From UBA3064 sp023258775 (GTDB lineage: Bacteria; Pseudomonadota; Gammaproteobacteria; Burkholderiales; Burkholderiaceae_E), in contig JBIKXS010000013.1 of assembly GCA_044355655.1 (NCBI GenBank), forward strand, positions 13,872-77,871: a DNA stretch of 64,000 nt, written 5' to 3'. Positions 8,053 through 15,568 of this stretch are shown piece after piece. A program made the position numbers and the translations under genes. The notes below the pieces were generated by a model. It saw only the letters and a list, made by a program, of their open reading frames with translations, did not search any database and was not told where the DNA came from. Position 1 is the stretch's first letter, and each line of letters starts with the position of its first letter.

Positions 8053-8898
8053 ATGATTTATCTCTTTTCCTCGCTGCTTTTGCTTGGCGCTAGCGCCTTG
8101 ATTTGGTCGCTGTGGCAATGGTCACGTTTACCGATTCAGCAAAGCCTTGATTCGATTAATACATGGCGCAAGTGGCATCAGCACTCATTGGCATGGTCGC
8201 GTCCATCTTTAGAAAGGCAGCAAGCTGACAATCGCGCCTTAGTTGAGCCATTGTCGATTGACCGTATTGAGCCGCTCAAGGCACCCGGATTAAAAGACCG
8301 ATTTGGTTTTTTGAACCTTGCACGTCAATATCATTTGAGACGCGATTTGCGTGCTATCGAGCAAGCAATCCCCGAGCTTTTAGCGTTTTTGGCGCGGGCG
8401 ATACGTGCTGGCCACGCTTTGCCTAGCGCAGTGATTTGGGCCGGTGAAAGCTTTCCGGGTCCGATGGGTGAAGCATTTTCACGTATCAGAACCCAATTAC
8501 ATGCTGGGGTTGAACTGAGCGACGCACTTAAGGATTTGGCGTTGCGCTATCCGCTTTCGGAGTTGCGAATGCTTGTGATTGGACTACGTATTGCGCAGGA
8601 CCTTGGTGGTCCGCTTCCTGACTTACTTGATCAACTTGCTGCAAAAAGTCGTTCTAGATTGCGCTTACGGGCTCGGGTCAAGGCGCTTTCTGCTGAAGCA
8701 CGATGGTCAGGATGGTTTCTTGGCTTATTGCCGATTCTGCTTGCATCAGGTTTAAGTGTTTGGCGCCCTGAGCACATGGCGGTGCTCTGGCAGGACCCGC
8801 GGGGGCAGGGACTTAGTGTTGTTGCGATCGTGCTGAGTCTTTGCGGTGCGCTTTGGATGCGATCTTTAGTGCAGCAAGTAGATCGGAGTAAAAGTTAG
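8053..8898 (+). CDS. tadB: Tad pilus inner-membrane platform protein TadB
   Basis: A GspF-superfamily platform protein that with TadC couples the TadA ATPase to pilus assembly. An N-terminal membrane helix (residues 1-22) is followed by a cytoplasmic T2SSF domain: AIPELLAFLARAIRAGHALPSA (split near 112-133), LHAGVELSDALKDLA, and the TadB signature KALSAEARWSGWFLGLLP (about 217-234). Two C-terminal helices follow. The 281 residues are slightly shorter than many TadB proteins. It begins 33 bp after the pseudopilin gene and ends one base before tadC. Confidence 0.9.
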   Translation: MIYLFSSLLLLGASALIWSLWQWSRLPIQQSLDSINTWRKWHQHSLAWSRPSLERQQADNRALVEPLSIDRIEPLKAPGLKDRFGFLNLARQYHLRRDLRAIEQAIPELLAFLARAIRAGHALPSAVIWAGESFPGPMGEAFSRIRTQLHAGVELSDALKDLALRYPLSELRMLVIGLRIAQDLGGPLPDLLDQLAAKSRSRLRLRARVKALSAEARWSGWFLGLLPILLASGLSVWRPEHMAVLWQDPRGQGLSVVAIVLSLCGALWMRSLVQQVDRSKS

Positions 8899-8899
8899 T

Positions 8900-9625
8900 A
8901 TGAAGCAACGACTCAGGCAGCGATTCAGCCAACGATTCAGGCAACGATTCCAAGACGCGATGGTTCATATGGGTTTGCGACATCCAATTCCTATGCGGGC
9001 ACTGCAAACCTTGCGCTCAGCTTTGATGCTTTTCGGTTTGTCGCTGAGCCTTTTTGCGCTATGTTTGGTGCGAGGTGATCTGCAAATGCCGCTGATTTTC
9101 GCAGGACTTTTCGCTGCCTGCGTAACCGATTTGCTTGTGCGATTTCGTGCGAAGCAACGCGCTGCGCAGTTTGAGGCGGAACTTCCCGATGCAATTGATC
9201 TGCTCACGCTTGCAATGGATGCAGGGCTTAGCCTTGAGGCAAGCTTGCATCGCATCGCGATTGATTTGAATGATCGCTCAAAGCTACTCGGTGATGAGTT
9301 TCTTGCCTTGAGCCTGGCTTTGCGATCGGGACTTGGGCGTGCCGAAGCGCTTGCTGATATGGCCTGGCGTTGCAACGCCAAGTCACTTGAAATGCTTGCC
9401 TCGCTGGTGGCTCAGGCAGATCGTCTTGGCACACCGGTGATCGAAGCTGCAAAAGCACTGGCAGAGGGTTTGCGCCAACAGCGTGAGTTTGATGCAGAAG
9501 AGCGTGCCGGAAAGGTGGCGGTGCAATTGGTTGTGCCTTTGGTGCTTTGTATGCTGCCGGCGCTTTTTGTTGTTCTTCTCGGCCCGGCGCTCTTGCAGGT
9601 GAGCGAGGTATTAAAGGAACTATAA
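8900..9625 (+). CDS. tadC: Tad pilus inner-membrane platform protein TadC
   Basis: The second GspF-like platform subunit, partner of TadB. 241 residues with two N-terminal membrane helices (about 39-78), then the T2SSF domain with ELPDAIDLLTLAMDAGLSLEAS (split near 94-115) and SGLGRAEALADMA, and a final helix (VVPLVLCMLPALFVVLLGP). The first 18 residues are four 4-residue repeats (QRLR, QRFS, QRFR, QRFQ). It may be somewhat short compared with TadC proteins of about 300, whose N-terminal region is longer. It is followed without any gap by an unrelated membrane enzyme gene. Confidence 0.88.
   Translation: MKQRLRQRFSQRFRQRFQDAMVHMGLRHPIPMRALQTLRSALMLFGLSLSLFALCLVRGDLQMPLIFAGLFAACVTDLLVRFRAKQRAAQFEAELPDAIDLLTLAMDAGLSLEASLHRIAIDLNDRSKLLGDEFLALSLALRSGLGRAEALADMAWRCNAKSLEMLASLVAQADRLGTPVIEAAKALAEGLRQQREFDAEERAGKVAVQLVVPLVLCMLPALFVVLLGPALLQVSEVLKEL
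8906..8953 (+). repeat. four 12-bp in-frame repeats at the tadC N-terminus
   Basis: Units begin at 8906, 8918, 8930 and 8942 and follow CAACGATTCAGG. They encode QRLR-QRFS-QRFR-QRFQ straight after the start codon, giving an amphipathic, strongly basic N-terminus. Confidence 0.88.
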
Positions 9626-10357
9626 ATGATAGATCTTTCGGAAAACTATATCCAAGCGCTGCTCTGGTCAACTGCGCTTTGGCTAGCTGTACCGCTTTTG
9701 ATAAGTCTTTTGGCAAAGCAGGATCAGCCGTTTCGCGATACCCATGATCGTGAGGCCAGAGCGATCAATCTGAGCTTTTGGCTTTTTGAGGCGATGGCGC
9801 TCGGGCCTTTACTGTGGCTTTTAAGTCGCTACTGGATGGATGCTGTGCTGAATGCCTGGCTGGCGCTCGGGGAATTACTTAACGATGCTGCTGCAAGCGG
9901 GCGCAGTGCTGATATGCCTAAATTAATCATTGGGTTTTTGCTTGCTTTATGGCTTGGTGACGGGCTTGCCGCACTAAGGCATCGACTTGAACACACGCGC
10001 TATCTTTGGCGGTTCCACGCCTGGCACCATACAGTTGATGCAAGCGATTGGCTACAAACTCATCGACATCATCCGGTTTCTCGTCTGATCGCATTTTTCG
10101 GTGAGGTGCTCGTGCTTGCAGCGATACTGGCGCTACTACTTGGATCAATACCCTGGCTAGCGATGCTAGCTGCGATGGCTTGTCGTCGAGCCTATGCAAT
10201 CTGGCTTCATGCAGGTTCGAATTGGGGTATGGACAGCTGGCTTGCCCGCCATCTTGTGTTGCCTGGCCACCATCGAGCCCATCATGCTGGTGCGCCAATT
10301 TTCAGCGGCATGTTTCGTCATTGGGACTATTTATGGCATTTTGCGAAGTCGCGCTAG
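9626..10357 (+). CDS. fatty acid hydroxylase / sterol desaturase superfamily membrane protein
   Basis: A 243-residue integral membrane protein with the eight-histidine di-iron pattern of the superfamily: HRLEH (about residues 119-123), HAWHH (131-135), HRHH (147-150) and the C-terminal GHHRAHH (212-218). Four or more hydrophobic segments surround these. Such enzymes hydroxylate or desaturate lipids using O2. The ATG directly abuts the tadC stop, with AAAGGAAC upstream, so it is translated with the Tad operon. It ends 10 bp from convergent gspC. The substrate is unknown, and a link to pilus biogenesis is not established. Confidence 0.82.
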   Translation: MIDLSENYIQALLWSTALWLAVPLLISLLAKQDQPFRDTHDREARAINLSFWLFEAMALGPLLWLLSRYWMDAVLNAWLALGELLNDAAASGRSADMPKLIIGFLLALWLGDGLAALRHRLEHTRYLWRFHAWHHTVDASDWLQTHRHHPVSRLIAFFGEVLVLAAILALLLGSIPWLAMLAAMACRRAYAIWLHAGSNWGMDSWLARHLVLPGHHRAHHAGAPIFSGMFRHWDYLWHFAKSR

Positions 10358-10367
10358 TCGAGGCGCT

Positions 10368-10823
10368 TTAGCGGATCAAGTTCTCGCGTTTGGGCAATTC
10401 AATGCGCAGGGATCTGCCATCTCGCGACTCAAGAAGCGCTGCTTCATCCTGGACCGATCGAATGCGAAAATCCCCAATGCTCTCGCCTACGCGGTAAACC
10501 CTTGGTTTTTCGCTTGCAATGCTCGCCAAGATACTGCTATCGGGGCCTGCAAGCACAACACCGTGCAGCTTAATCTCGGGCGCGCTCGCCTCTTGAAGCG
10601 GTACGGTAGGTTTGCTAAACAGCAAGCCTAGTGACTCAGCGGCCGCTTTAGAGGCGGCTCCACTGAGTTCTAACGCGGGCGCAAGTGCTGCCGCAGGCGC
10701 AGCCAAAGGCTTTGGCGCAAACCACTTGCTCAACCAATAACCAAGCAAATATGCAAGCGCAATAAGCAGGACTGCGCTTATAGCGCGAGACCACCATGGA
10801 AGACGGGTTTGGTGAGGTGTCAT
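10368..10823 (-). CDS. gspC: type II secretion system protein GspC (short form, no PDZ domain)
   Basis: An inner-membrane T2SS protein that links the platform to the GspD secretin. 151 residues: a membrane helix (about 12-30), an Ala/Pro-rich linker, then the homology region (IKLHGVVLAGPDSSILASI ... PRVYRVGES, about 84-115). The HR domain ends near the C-terminus; there is no C-terminal PDZ domain, unlike enterobacterial GspC of about 270 residues. Short GspC is known in some lineages. It is divergent from gspG-F, so the shared upstream region at 10824-10953 may drive both directions. It is convergent with the hydroxylase gene. Confidence 0.83.
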   Translation of the reverse strand: MTPHQTRLPWWSRAISAVLLIALAYLLGYWLSKWFAPKPLAAPAAALAPALELSGAASKAAAESLGLLFSKPTVPLQEASAPEIKLHGVVLAGPDSSILASIASEKPRVYRVGESIGDFRIRSVQDEAALLESRDGRSLRIELPKRENLIR

Positions 10824-10840
10824 CTTGGGTTGCTATCATA

Positions 10841-10884
10841 AAGGCAATGAAAGTAAGGGCAATGAAAGCAAAGGCAATGAAAGC
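10841..10884. repeat. three tandem 14-15-bp repeats in the gspC-gspG divergent region
   Basis: AAGGCAATGAAAGT (10841-10854), AAGGGCAATGAAAGC (10855-10869) and AAAGGCAATGAAAGC (10870-10884). Each copy contains a ribosome-binding-like AAGG followed by ATGAAA, resembling repeated translation-start sequences. No long frame follows from them. Confidence 0.85.
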
Positions 10885-10953
10885 GTTATCGGTTGACGAT
10901 AAGGCATGTCGAAAGCTAAAACATGCGATAAAGCTAAGGCTTTCGATTAAGCG

Positions 10954-11559
10954 ATGACGGGTAAAACAGCCATGAGCGATAACAAGGTGATGACAGCAAG
11001 TAAGCCCGTGCTCGGGCAGCGACCTCAAAGACTTTTGGCTTTGAGGTTTCGCAAGCAACCGGGCGTAACGTGCACCCAGCAGGTGGGTTTAATGCTACGC
11101 CAGAAACCTGGTTTGACGCAGCGCCAGAAACCTGGTTTGACGCAGCGCCAGCAGGCGGGTTTAACGCTGATTGAAATCATGGTTGTGATTGTAATTGTTG
11201 GCGTTTTGGCAGCGCTTATCGTGCCTCGGGTTATGACTAGGCCAGATGAGGCGAGAGCGGTTGCTGCCAAGCAGGATGTCGCCTCAGTCATGCAAGCACT
11301 TAAGCTGTACCGACTCGACAATCAGGCCTATCCCACAGGCGAACAAGGGCTTGCCGCGCTCGTCACGCGCCCTAGCCTGCCGCCTGAACCCAGTCAATGG
11401 AAAGCTTATCTCGATAAGCTGCCGGTTGATCCCTGGGGGCGTCCCTATCAATATTTAAACCCTGGCTTAAAGGGCGAGGTCGACGTTTTCAGCTTAGGGG
11501 CCGATGGCAAACCCGGTGGTAGTGGTGTGGACGCTGATGTGGGTAACTGGTCGCTCTAG
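10954..11559 (+). CDS. gspG: major T2SS pseudopilin GspG with five repeated leader units
   Basis: The main subunit of the T2SS pseudopilus. The prepilin site RQQAG/LTLIEIMVVIVIVGVL has Glu at +5. The mature part shows the GspG pattern: RPDEARAVAAKQD-like helix, YRLDNQAYPTGEQGL, DPWGRPYQY and the C-terminal calcium-site region (SLGADGKPGGSGVDADVGNW). Mature length of about 140 is normal. The leader is abnormal: from 10954 it is about 70 residues and contains five 8-residue copies of an RQxxGLTx unit. A likelier start is ATG 11092, five bases after AGGTGG, giving a 23-residue leader with two full repeats. First gene of the gspG-F operon. Confidence 0.9.
   Translation: MTGKTAMSDNKVMTASKPVLGQRPQRLLALRFRKQPGVTCTQQVGLMLRQKPGLTQRQKPGLTQRQQAGLTLIEIMVVIVIVGVLAALIVPRVMTRPDEARAVAAKQDVASVMQALKLYRLDNQAYPTGEQGLAALVTRPSLPPEPSQWKAYLDKLPVDPWGRPYQYLNPGLKGEVDVFSLGADGKPGGSGVDADVGNWSL
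11050..11169 (+). repeat. five 24-bp in-frame repeats ending at the GspG cleavage motif
   Basis: Units start at 11050, 11074, 11098, 11122 and 11146. The third and fourth are identical; the others are diverged. Their translations are RKQPGVTC, TQQVGLML, RQKPGLTQ, RQKPGLTQ and RQQAGLTL. The last unit is the genuine prepilin-peptidase site with the following LTLIE. Confidence 0.93.
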
Positions 11560-12142
11560 ACCTTGTCTCAAGGATCACGAACTGCGAAGGCAATGGCAGG
11601 GGCGTTGCGCTAGTGAGGGTTTGAGTTTGATCGAGGTGCTGGTGGTTTTGCTTGTACTTGCCAGCGTGATGATTGTCTCAACGTTATCGCTTCGAGGCTT
11701 ACAAAGTCGTGGCCTATCGCTCGAGGCCGAGCGACTCGGTGCAAGAATCCATGCTGCTCACGAAGAGGCAAGATTGCTCGCACAACCAATTCGACTGGAG
11801 CTTGACGACCGGGGCTATCGTTTTTATCGCAATCAGCTCGGTCGCTGGCAACTGATTGAAGGTGATGACTTATTAAGGCCAAGGGCTTGGGATGCATTGA
11901 CTTCATGGCGAGCTGACGCAAGTCTAGTTGGCCAGGTCGCAGTGGGTGCGAGTCCATCCGCTATGACTGCCCCAAACACTGCCACGACATCGGAGTCATC
12001 GACGCAAGCAAGCCAAGCCTTTGTGCTTGCAATTGGCGCAGAGCCGATCGCTTCGCCTTGGACGTTAGTGCTGCTCCGCGCTGAACAGTCCGTCATGTTG
12101 CAAAGCGATGGTCTAGGTCCAATCACTCAGCAAACCCGATGA
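11504..12142 (+). CDS. gspH: T2SS minor pseudopilin GspH
   Basis: A minor pseudopilin of the T2SS tip complex. The prepilin motif SEG/LSLIEVLVVLLVLASVMIV lies near residues 37-56, with Glu at +5. The rest follows GspH: LEAERLGARIHAAHEEARLLAQPIRLE and GYRFYR. An Ala/Ser/Thr-rich insertion (about 148-168) is not usual. The start at ATG 11504 overlaps gspG by 56 bases with GGGG upstream. ATG 11537 is an alternative that shortens the leader. The end overlaps gspI by four bases (ATGA). Confidence 0.87.
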   Translation: MANPVVVVWTLMWVTGRSRPCLKDHELRRQWQGRCASEGLSLIEVLVVLLVLASVMIVSTLSLRGLQSRGLSLEAERLGARIHAAHEEARLLAQPIRLELDDRGYRFYRNQLGRWQLIEGDDLLRPRAWDALTSWRADASLVGQVAVGASPSAMTAPNTATTSESSTQASQAFVLAIGAEPIASPWTLVLLRAEQSVMLQSDGLGPITQQTR

Positions 12143-12510
12143 TTCGACACACTATTGCTCGAGGCTTTTCGCTGGTTGAAGTGCTTGTGGCTTTGGTTTT
12201 GCTGTCGGTTGCCATGCTCGCTGTCTTTAGGAGTCTTGGCGTTGGGACACAATCTGCGGAGATTGCCCATGTGAGAATGCTTGCGCAGTGGAGTGCGGAA
12301 AACCGTTTGATGGAAATTCGACTGCGCCGTGAATGGCCCAATATTGGCGAGGAGCGATTTGATTGTTCTCAACTCGATACCGTTTTAAGTTGCTCACAAA
12401 AAGTCATTGCAACCCCAAACGCTGGCTTTAGGCGGGTTGAACTTCAGGTCTTGGACGCTGGGCAGCGACAGGTTGCTCGCCTCGTTGGCTTTGCCACCCT
12501 TGTGCGTTAA
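12139..12510 (+). CDS. gspI: T2SS minor pseudopilin GspI
   Basis: 123 residues. A short basic leader (MIRHTIARG) is cut before FSLVEVLVALVLLSVAMLAVF, with Glu at +5. The mature domain has ENRLMEIRLRREWPNIGEE, typical of GspI, and two cysteines (residues about 75 and 84). Together with GspJ and GspK it forms the pseudopilus tip. Length and leader are normal, in contrast to gspG and gspJ. The start overlaps the gspH stop (ATGA). Confidence 0.9.
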   Translation: MIRHTIARGFSLVEVLVALVLLSVAMLAVFRSLGVGTQSAEIAHVRMLAQWSAENRLMEIRLRREWPNIGEERFDCSQLDTVLSCSQKVIATPNAGFRRVELQVLDAGQRQVARLVGFATLVR

Positions 12511-12512
12511 GC

Positions 12513-13136
12513 ATGGCACCAAAGCATCCTTTAGTGACGCATAATATCGATGCTTCAGAACACGTCCGTGGCATTGATGCGTCTTCCCGGTTAAGAGATC
12601 AATTTGGATTAACGCTGGTCGAATTATTGGTGGCCGTACTGCTAAGCGCTTTGCTTGCGGTCATTGCCTGGCGTGGTCTTGATCATGTTGCGCGAAGCAG
12701 TCAGCAGGTTGTGTCGAGTACCGATCGCAGTCAGCGCCTTAATCAAGTGATGAGTCAGCTTGAAGTGGACTTGATGGAGGCGGCCCAATTAAGGCAAAGC
12801 GGGCAGTTTGCCGTCCAAATCATGAGTTTTCCGGTCGCTGAAGGTTCTGAATCGTCCTGGTTGTTATTACAACGTCCGATGACCGAACAGCTGCCTGCGA
12901 GAGCACTGCGCTGGGTGCGATGGGATGTGCGTGATGGCGTCCTAACGCGAAGCCTTTCGGAGCTTGGCCAAAGCCAAGCCTTATTGCACGGTTTGCGTGG
13001 CATAGCGTTGCGTCCCATTGGTTTCGCGTTGAACCAAGACCCGATGAGTCAGCCCGAGCGATGGTCGGGTTTGGAGGTTCTAATCGTGATGCAAAACGGC
13101 CAAAGACTTCGCCGTGTCCTTTCAATGCGTGATTGA
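12513..13136 (+). CDS. gspJ: T2SS minor pseudopilin GspJ with a duplicated leader
   Basis: 207 residues. The cleavage motif DQFG/LTLVELLVAVLLSALL lies near residues 29-44. The mature part contains SSQQVVSSTDRSQRLNQVMSQLEVDL (split in the helix), ALRWVRWDV and a C-terminal QNGQRLRRVLSM, as in GspJ. The leader of about 32 residues is longer than usual and holds two related 9-residue units starting at N11 and G20 (NIDASEHVR, GIDASSRLR). The gene starts two bases after gspI ends. Confidence 0.88.
   Translation: MAPKHPLVTHNIDASEHVRGIDASSRLRDQFGLTLVELLVAVLLSALLAVIAWRGLDHVARSSQQVVSSTDRSQRLNQVMSQLEVDLMEAAQLRQSGQFAVQIMSFPVAEGSESSWLLLQRPMTEQLPARALRWVRWDVRDGVLTRSLSELGQSQALLHGLRGIALRPIGFALNQDPMSQPERWSGLEVLIVMQNGQRLRRVLSMRD
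12543..12596 (+). repeat. two degenerate 27-bp repeats in the gspJ leader
   Basis: Units 12543-12569 and 12570-12596 encode NIDASEHVR and GIDASSRLR. The ATxGATGCxTC core is shared, while the rest has diverged. This is weaker than the other leader repeats and may be an old duplication. Confidence 0.55.
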
Positions 13137-13153
13137 TACTGCCTGTGAGAACC

Positions 13154-14176
13154 ATGTTGACAAAGTATTTCGGGACTGTGCGTGGCGCAAAGCAGACTGC
13201 TTATTTTCAAGATGACGAACGAGCAAAGCCTAAACGGGCTATCCGCGCGGTGAGTCAATCACGAGGTGCGGCGGTGCTTGCAGCAATGCTGGTGGTCGCA
13301 ATTGCTGCAAGTCTTGCCGCCTTGGTCTTTGAGCGTCAACAACTTGCGGTGCGCAGCATCGAGAATCGTATGGATGCCTCTCAAATTCGCTGGATTGAGC
13401 GAGCGGCAAGCGACTGGGCACGTCTTGTTTTGCGCTTGGATTCTCGAACTACAACGATTGACCACCTCGGAGAACCTTGGGCTATGTCTATCCAACAAAC
13501 CGAGCTGGACCCCACAGTTTATGGTGGTGCACGAGCGGGTACAAAGGATGCAAAGGCGGTGCTTTCGGGCCAAATTCAGGATGCTCAGGCGCGCTTTAAT
13601 CTTCGCAATCTCGTTCAGACGATTGATCGGGGTCAAGCGGATCCATCGGTTCAAGCGCTCAGGGTTTCCCTGCCCGACCTTCAAGCATTAAGAAAGTTGC
13701 TTGCCGCACTCGGTCTGGATGCAAGTCTTGCAGAAGTGATCGCAGCACACGCAATCTCGCCGGGCTTTGGTCGCGTGGCCGATCTCTTGGGTGTGCCAGG
13801 CATGGACCAGGTAATCTATCAACGATTAGAACGATATGTCATCGCTTTACCCCAGCGCTCGGCCTTGAACATCAATACCGCAGGCGCTGAACTCTTACAT
13901 GCGTATCTTCCTGGCTTGGATTTAGCAGGCGCTCAAGTCTTGGTGAAACGCCGAGAAGAACAAGCATTTAGCGAAGTTTCAGCGCTCAAGTCACGACTGC
14001 CCATTGCGGAGGAACTGCCTGCTGAGCGTTTCACGGTGCTTTCCAGGTATTTCTTCATGGAGGGGGTGATAGGCTACGGGCGAGTGAGTTCGCGCGCGAG
14101 AATTCTTTATGACCGAAATCCACAAACTTCATCAGACGGTGAGGTCGTCAGTGTGGTGTGGCGAGAAAATCTATAA
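13154..14176 (+). CDS. gspK: T2SS minor pseudopilin GspK
   Basis: The large minor pseudopilin that caps the tip complex. The site SRG/AAVLAAMLVVAIAASLAALVF has no Glu at +5, as is normal for GspK. It is followed by the GspK core: QISDAQARFNLRN-like (GQIQDAQARFNLRNL), the helix-hairpin region (SALNINTAGAELLHAYLPGLDLAGAQ split), and a C-terminal VVSVVWRE strand. Length is 340 from ATG 13154, which has GAGA nine bases upstream; a TTG at 13133 overlapping gspJ would add seven residues. It ends 144 bp before gspL, the only sizeable gap inside the operon. Confidence 0.9.
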   Translation: MLTKYFGTVRGAKQTAYFQDDERAKPKRAIRAVSQSRGAAVLAAMLVVAIAASLAALVFERQQLAVRSIENRMDASQIRWIERAASDWARLVLRLDSRTTTIDHLGEPWAMSIQQTELDPTVYGGARAGTKDAKAVLSGQIQDAQARFNLRNLVQTIDRGQADPSVQALRVSLPDLQALRKLLAALGLDASLAEVIAAHAISPGFGRVADLLGVPGMDQVIYQRLERYVIALPQRSALNINTAGAELLHAYLPGLDLAGAQVLVKRREEQAFSEVSALKSRLPIAEELPAERFTVLSRYFFMEGVIGYGRVSSRARILYDRNPQTSSDGEVVSVVWRENL

Positions 14177-14214
14177 ATTGCGTCAAGTTTCTAATGTTCT
14201 TCATGTTGGCGACG

Positions 14215-14260
14215 ATTGAGGTTGTCCTAAATCTGTCATTGAGTTTGTCTTAAATCTGTA
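14215..14260. repeat. two tandem 23-bp repeats between gspK and gspL
   Basis: 14215-14237 and 14238-14260 share the pattern ATTGAGGTTGTCCTAAATCT plus three bases, with about three mismatches. The rest of the gap 14177-14320 holds no gene I can support; a 16-codon frame from 14290 has no known product. Confidence 0.85.
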
Positions 14261-14320
14261 ACATCTGACCCTATGATGCTGTGTTCATGATGAAGCCATA
14301 TTTCCTTGGGGTGACCTGCC

Positions 14321-15568
14321 TTGGCGCTCAACGCTAAATCACGAGCTTGTTTCCTGCCGTCCCGGGCATCGGTGGCTGGGCAGGCGAAAAGGGCATTGCT
14401 TGAAGCGCTAAAGCCAGCTGTCAATGGTCAGGATCAGGCCGAGCCGAGGGCCTTTAAGGGTGCGTCGACTGTTGAGGGTGCGACGGCTGCCGCAGGTGCA
14501 GCAGCGACTAAGCAGTCGCTGCAGCTTTTCTTGCATCCCAGGGATGTGCGAATGCTTTCGCTCAAGGCCCTTCCACTCTCGGGCCGCGAACGAATGAATG
14601 CTATTCGTAGTCAGCTTGAAGGCTCATTGCTTGAGGACATCGATCAAATAGTGGTTGCCTTTCAGTTTGATTCAAGCCATTGGCTCGCCGGCTTTTGTCA
14701 AAAGCACTGGCTCGAAGCACTCGTTCACGAGGCCAAGGCGCTTGGGTTGAAACTAGAGGGCATTTGGCCTGCGCAATGCATTAATGGCAGTGATCAGAGC
14801 CCGCGCAGCGGAGAGCTAACGCCTGTCGCAGAAGCGAACAATGCCGAATTAATTTGGCCGCCTCGCCCAAGCCTCTCGCATCAGGCCCTGGTTGCCCCAA
14901 AGAACTTCAATTTGCTTGAAGCCCTTGTGATGCAAAGCCAGCATGAATCCTGGGCAGGCATGAACAATGATGCATCGGGCATGCTGCGGCGATTGATGCT
15001 TGGGTTTGCGCAAATTCGCTGGGCGATGGGGCATGCGCCCAAGGGTGCGTTACAAAGACCGCTGGCAGTTGGCGCAGCGCTGATTGCGACGGCCGGCATT
15101 GCTTTGCAAATCGACACCTGGATACTGCAAAGTCGTGTTGAGGCGACCGAAAACGAGCTCACGAGACTCTTTAAGGAAACCATGCCCAACCAGACGGTCA
15201 TGGTTGACCCTGTGCTTCAATTACAGCGCGCCTTGGACAGGCGGCGCCTGTCACCCACTCCTGGCTCTCTTGGGTTAGATAGCGCAGTTCAAATTGATCC
15301 CCTGGCGGGTATGTTGCTCATGCAAAAGGCACTTTCGCGTGCGGGCGGTGCGAGTGCCGCCGAAGCGGTCCAAATGATCGAATGGACCGCTGGACCATCG
15401 GGCGGACTTTTGAGCCTTCGCTGGAAGCCTTCGGCGATCGAGCAACAAAACCTGCGCCCCTTGATTCAAGATCTTGCAATCAAGGGGGGGTGGACTGTGC
15501 AATGGGGAACACCCCAAGAGGGACTTATGCAGTGGCGCGCCAATGCAAGGGCGGCGAATGCTTCTTAA
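14321..15568 (+). CDS. gspL: T2SS inner-membrane protein GspL
   Basis: A bitopic protein that recruits the GspE ATPase to the membrane and pairs with GspM. The cytoplasmic domain is at residues 1-245, with a weakly conserved start and an Ala-rich stretch at about 45-65. LSGRERMNAIRSQLEGSLLEDIDQ (split near 88-111) is recognisable GspL. A membrane helix lies near 250-265 (AVGAALIATAGIALQI), and the periplasmic ferredoxin-like domain follows. The start is TTG 14321, six bases after GGGGTGA; no in-frame ATG exists upstream. Its end overlaps gspM by 11 bases. Confidence 0.83.
   Translation: MALNAKSRACFLPSRASVAGQAKRALLEALKPAVNGQDQAEPRAFKGASTVEGATAAAGAAATKQSLQLFLHPRDVRMLSLKALPLSGRERMNAIRSQLEGSLLEDIDQIVVAFQFDSSHWLAGFCQKHWLEALVHEAKALGLKLEGIWPAQCINGSDQSPRSGELTPVAEANNAELIWPPRPSLSHQALVAPKNFNLLEALVMQSQHESWAGMNNDASGMLRRLMLGFAQIRWAMGHAPKGALQRPLAVGAALIATAGIALQIDTWILQSRVEATENELTRLFKETMPNQTVMVDPVLQLQRALDRRRLSPTPGSLGLDSAVQIDPLAGMLLMQKALSRAGGASAAEAVQMIEWTAGPSGGLLSLRWKPSAIEQQNLRPLIQDLAIKGGWTVQWGTPQEGLMQWRANARAANAS

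Noticed and set aside
11050..11169. Possible CRISPR-like array because of five regular 24-bp units
   Set aside because: Units are contiguous without spacers, in frame, and run into the GspG cleavage motif; no cas genes are present.
14287..14337. Short frame (16-17 codons) from tandem ATGs before gspL
   Set aside because: Too short, with no recognisable product; GGGGTGA suits the TTG start of gspL in another frame.
15474..15557. Upstream start for GspM at 15474
   Set aside because: It lies within gspL and adds residues with no resemblance to GspM; ATG 15558 fits the family length and the overlap style of the operon.
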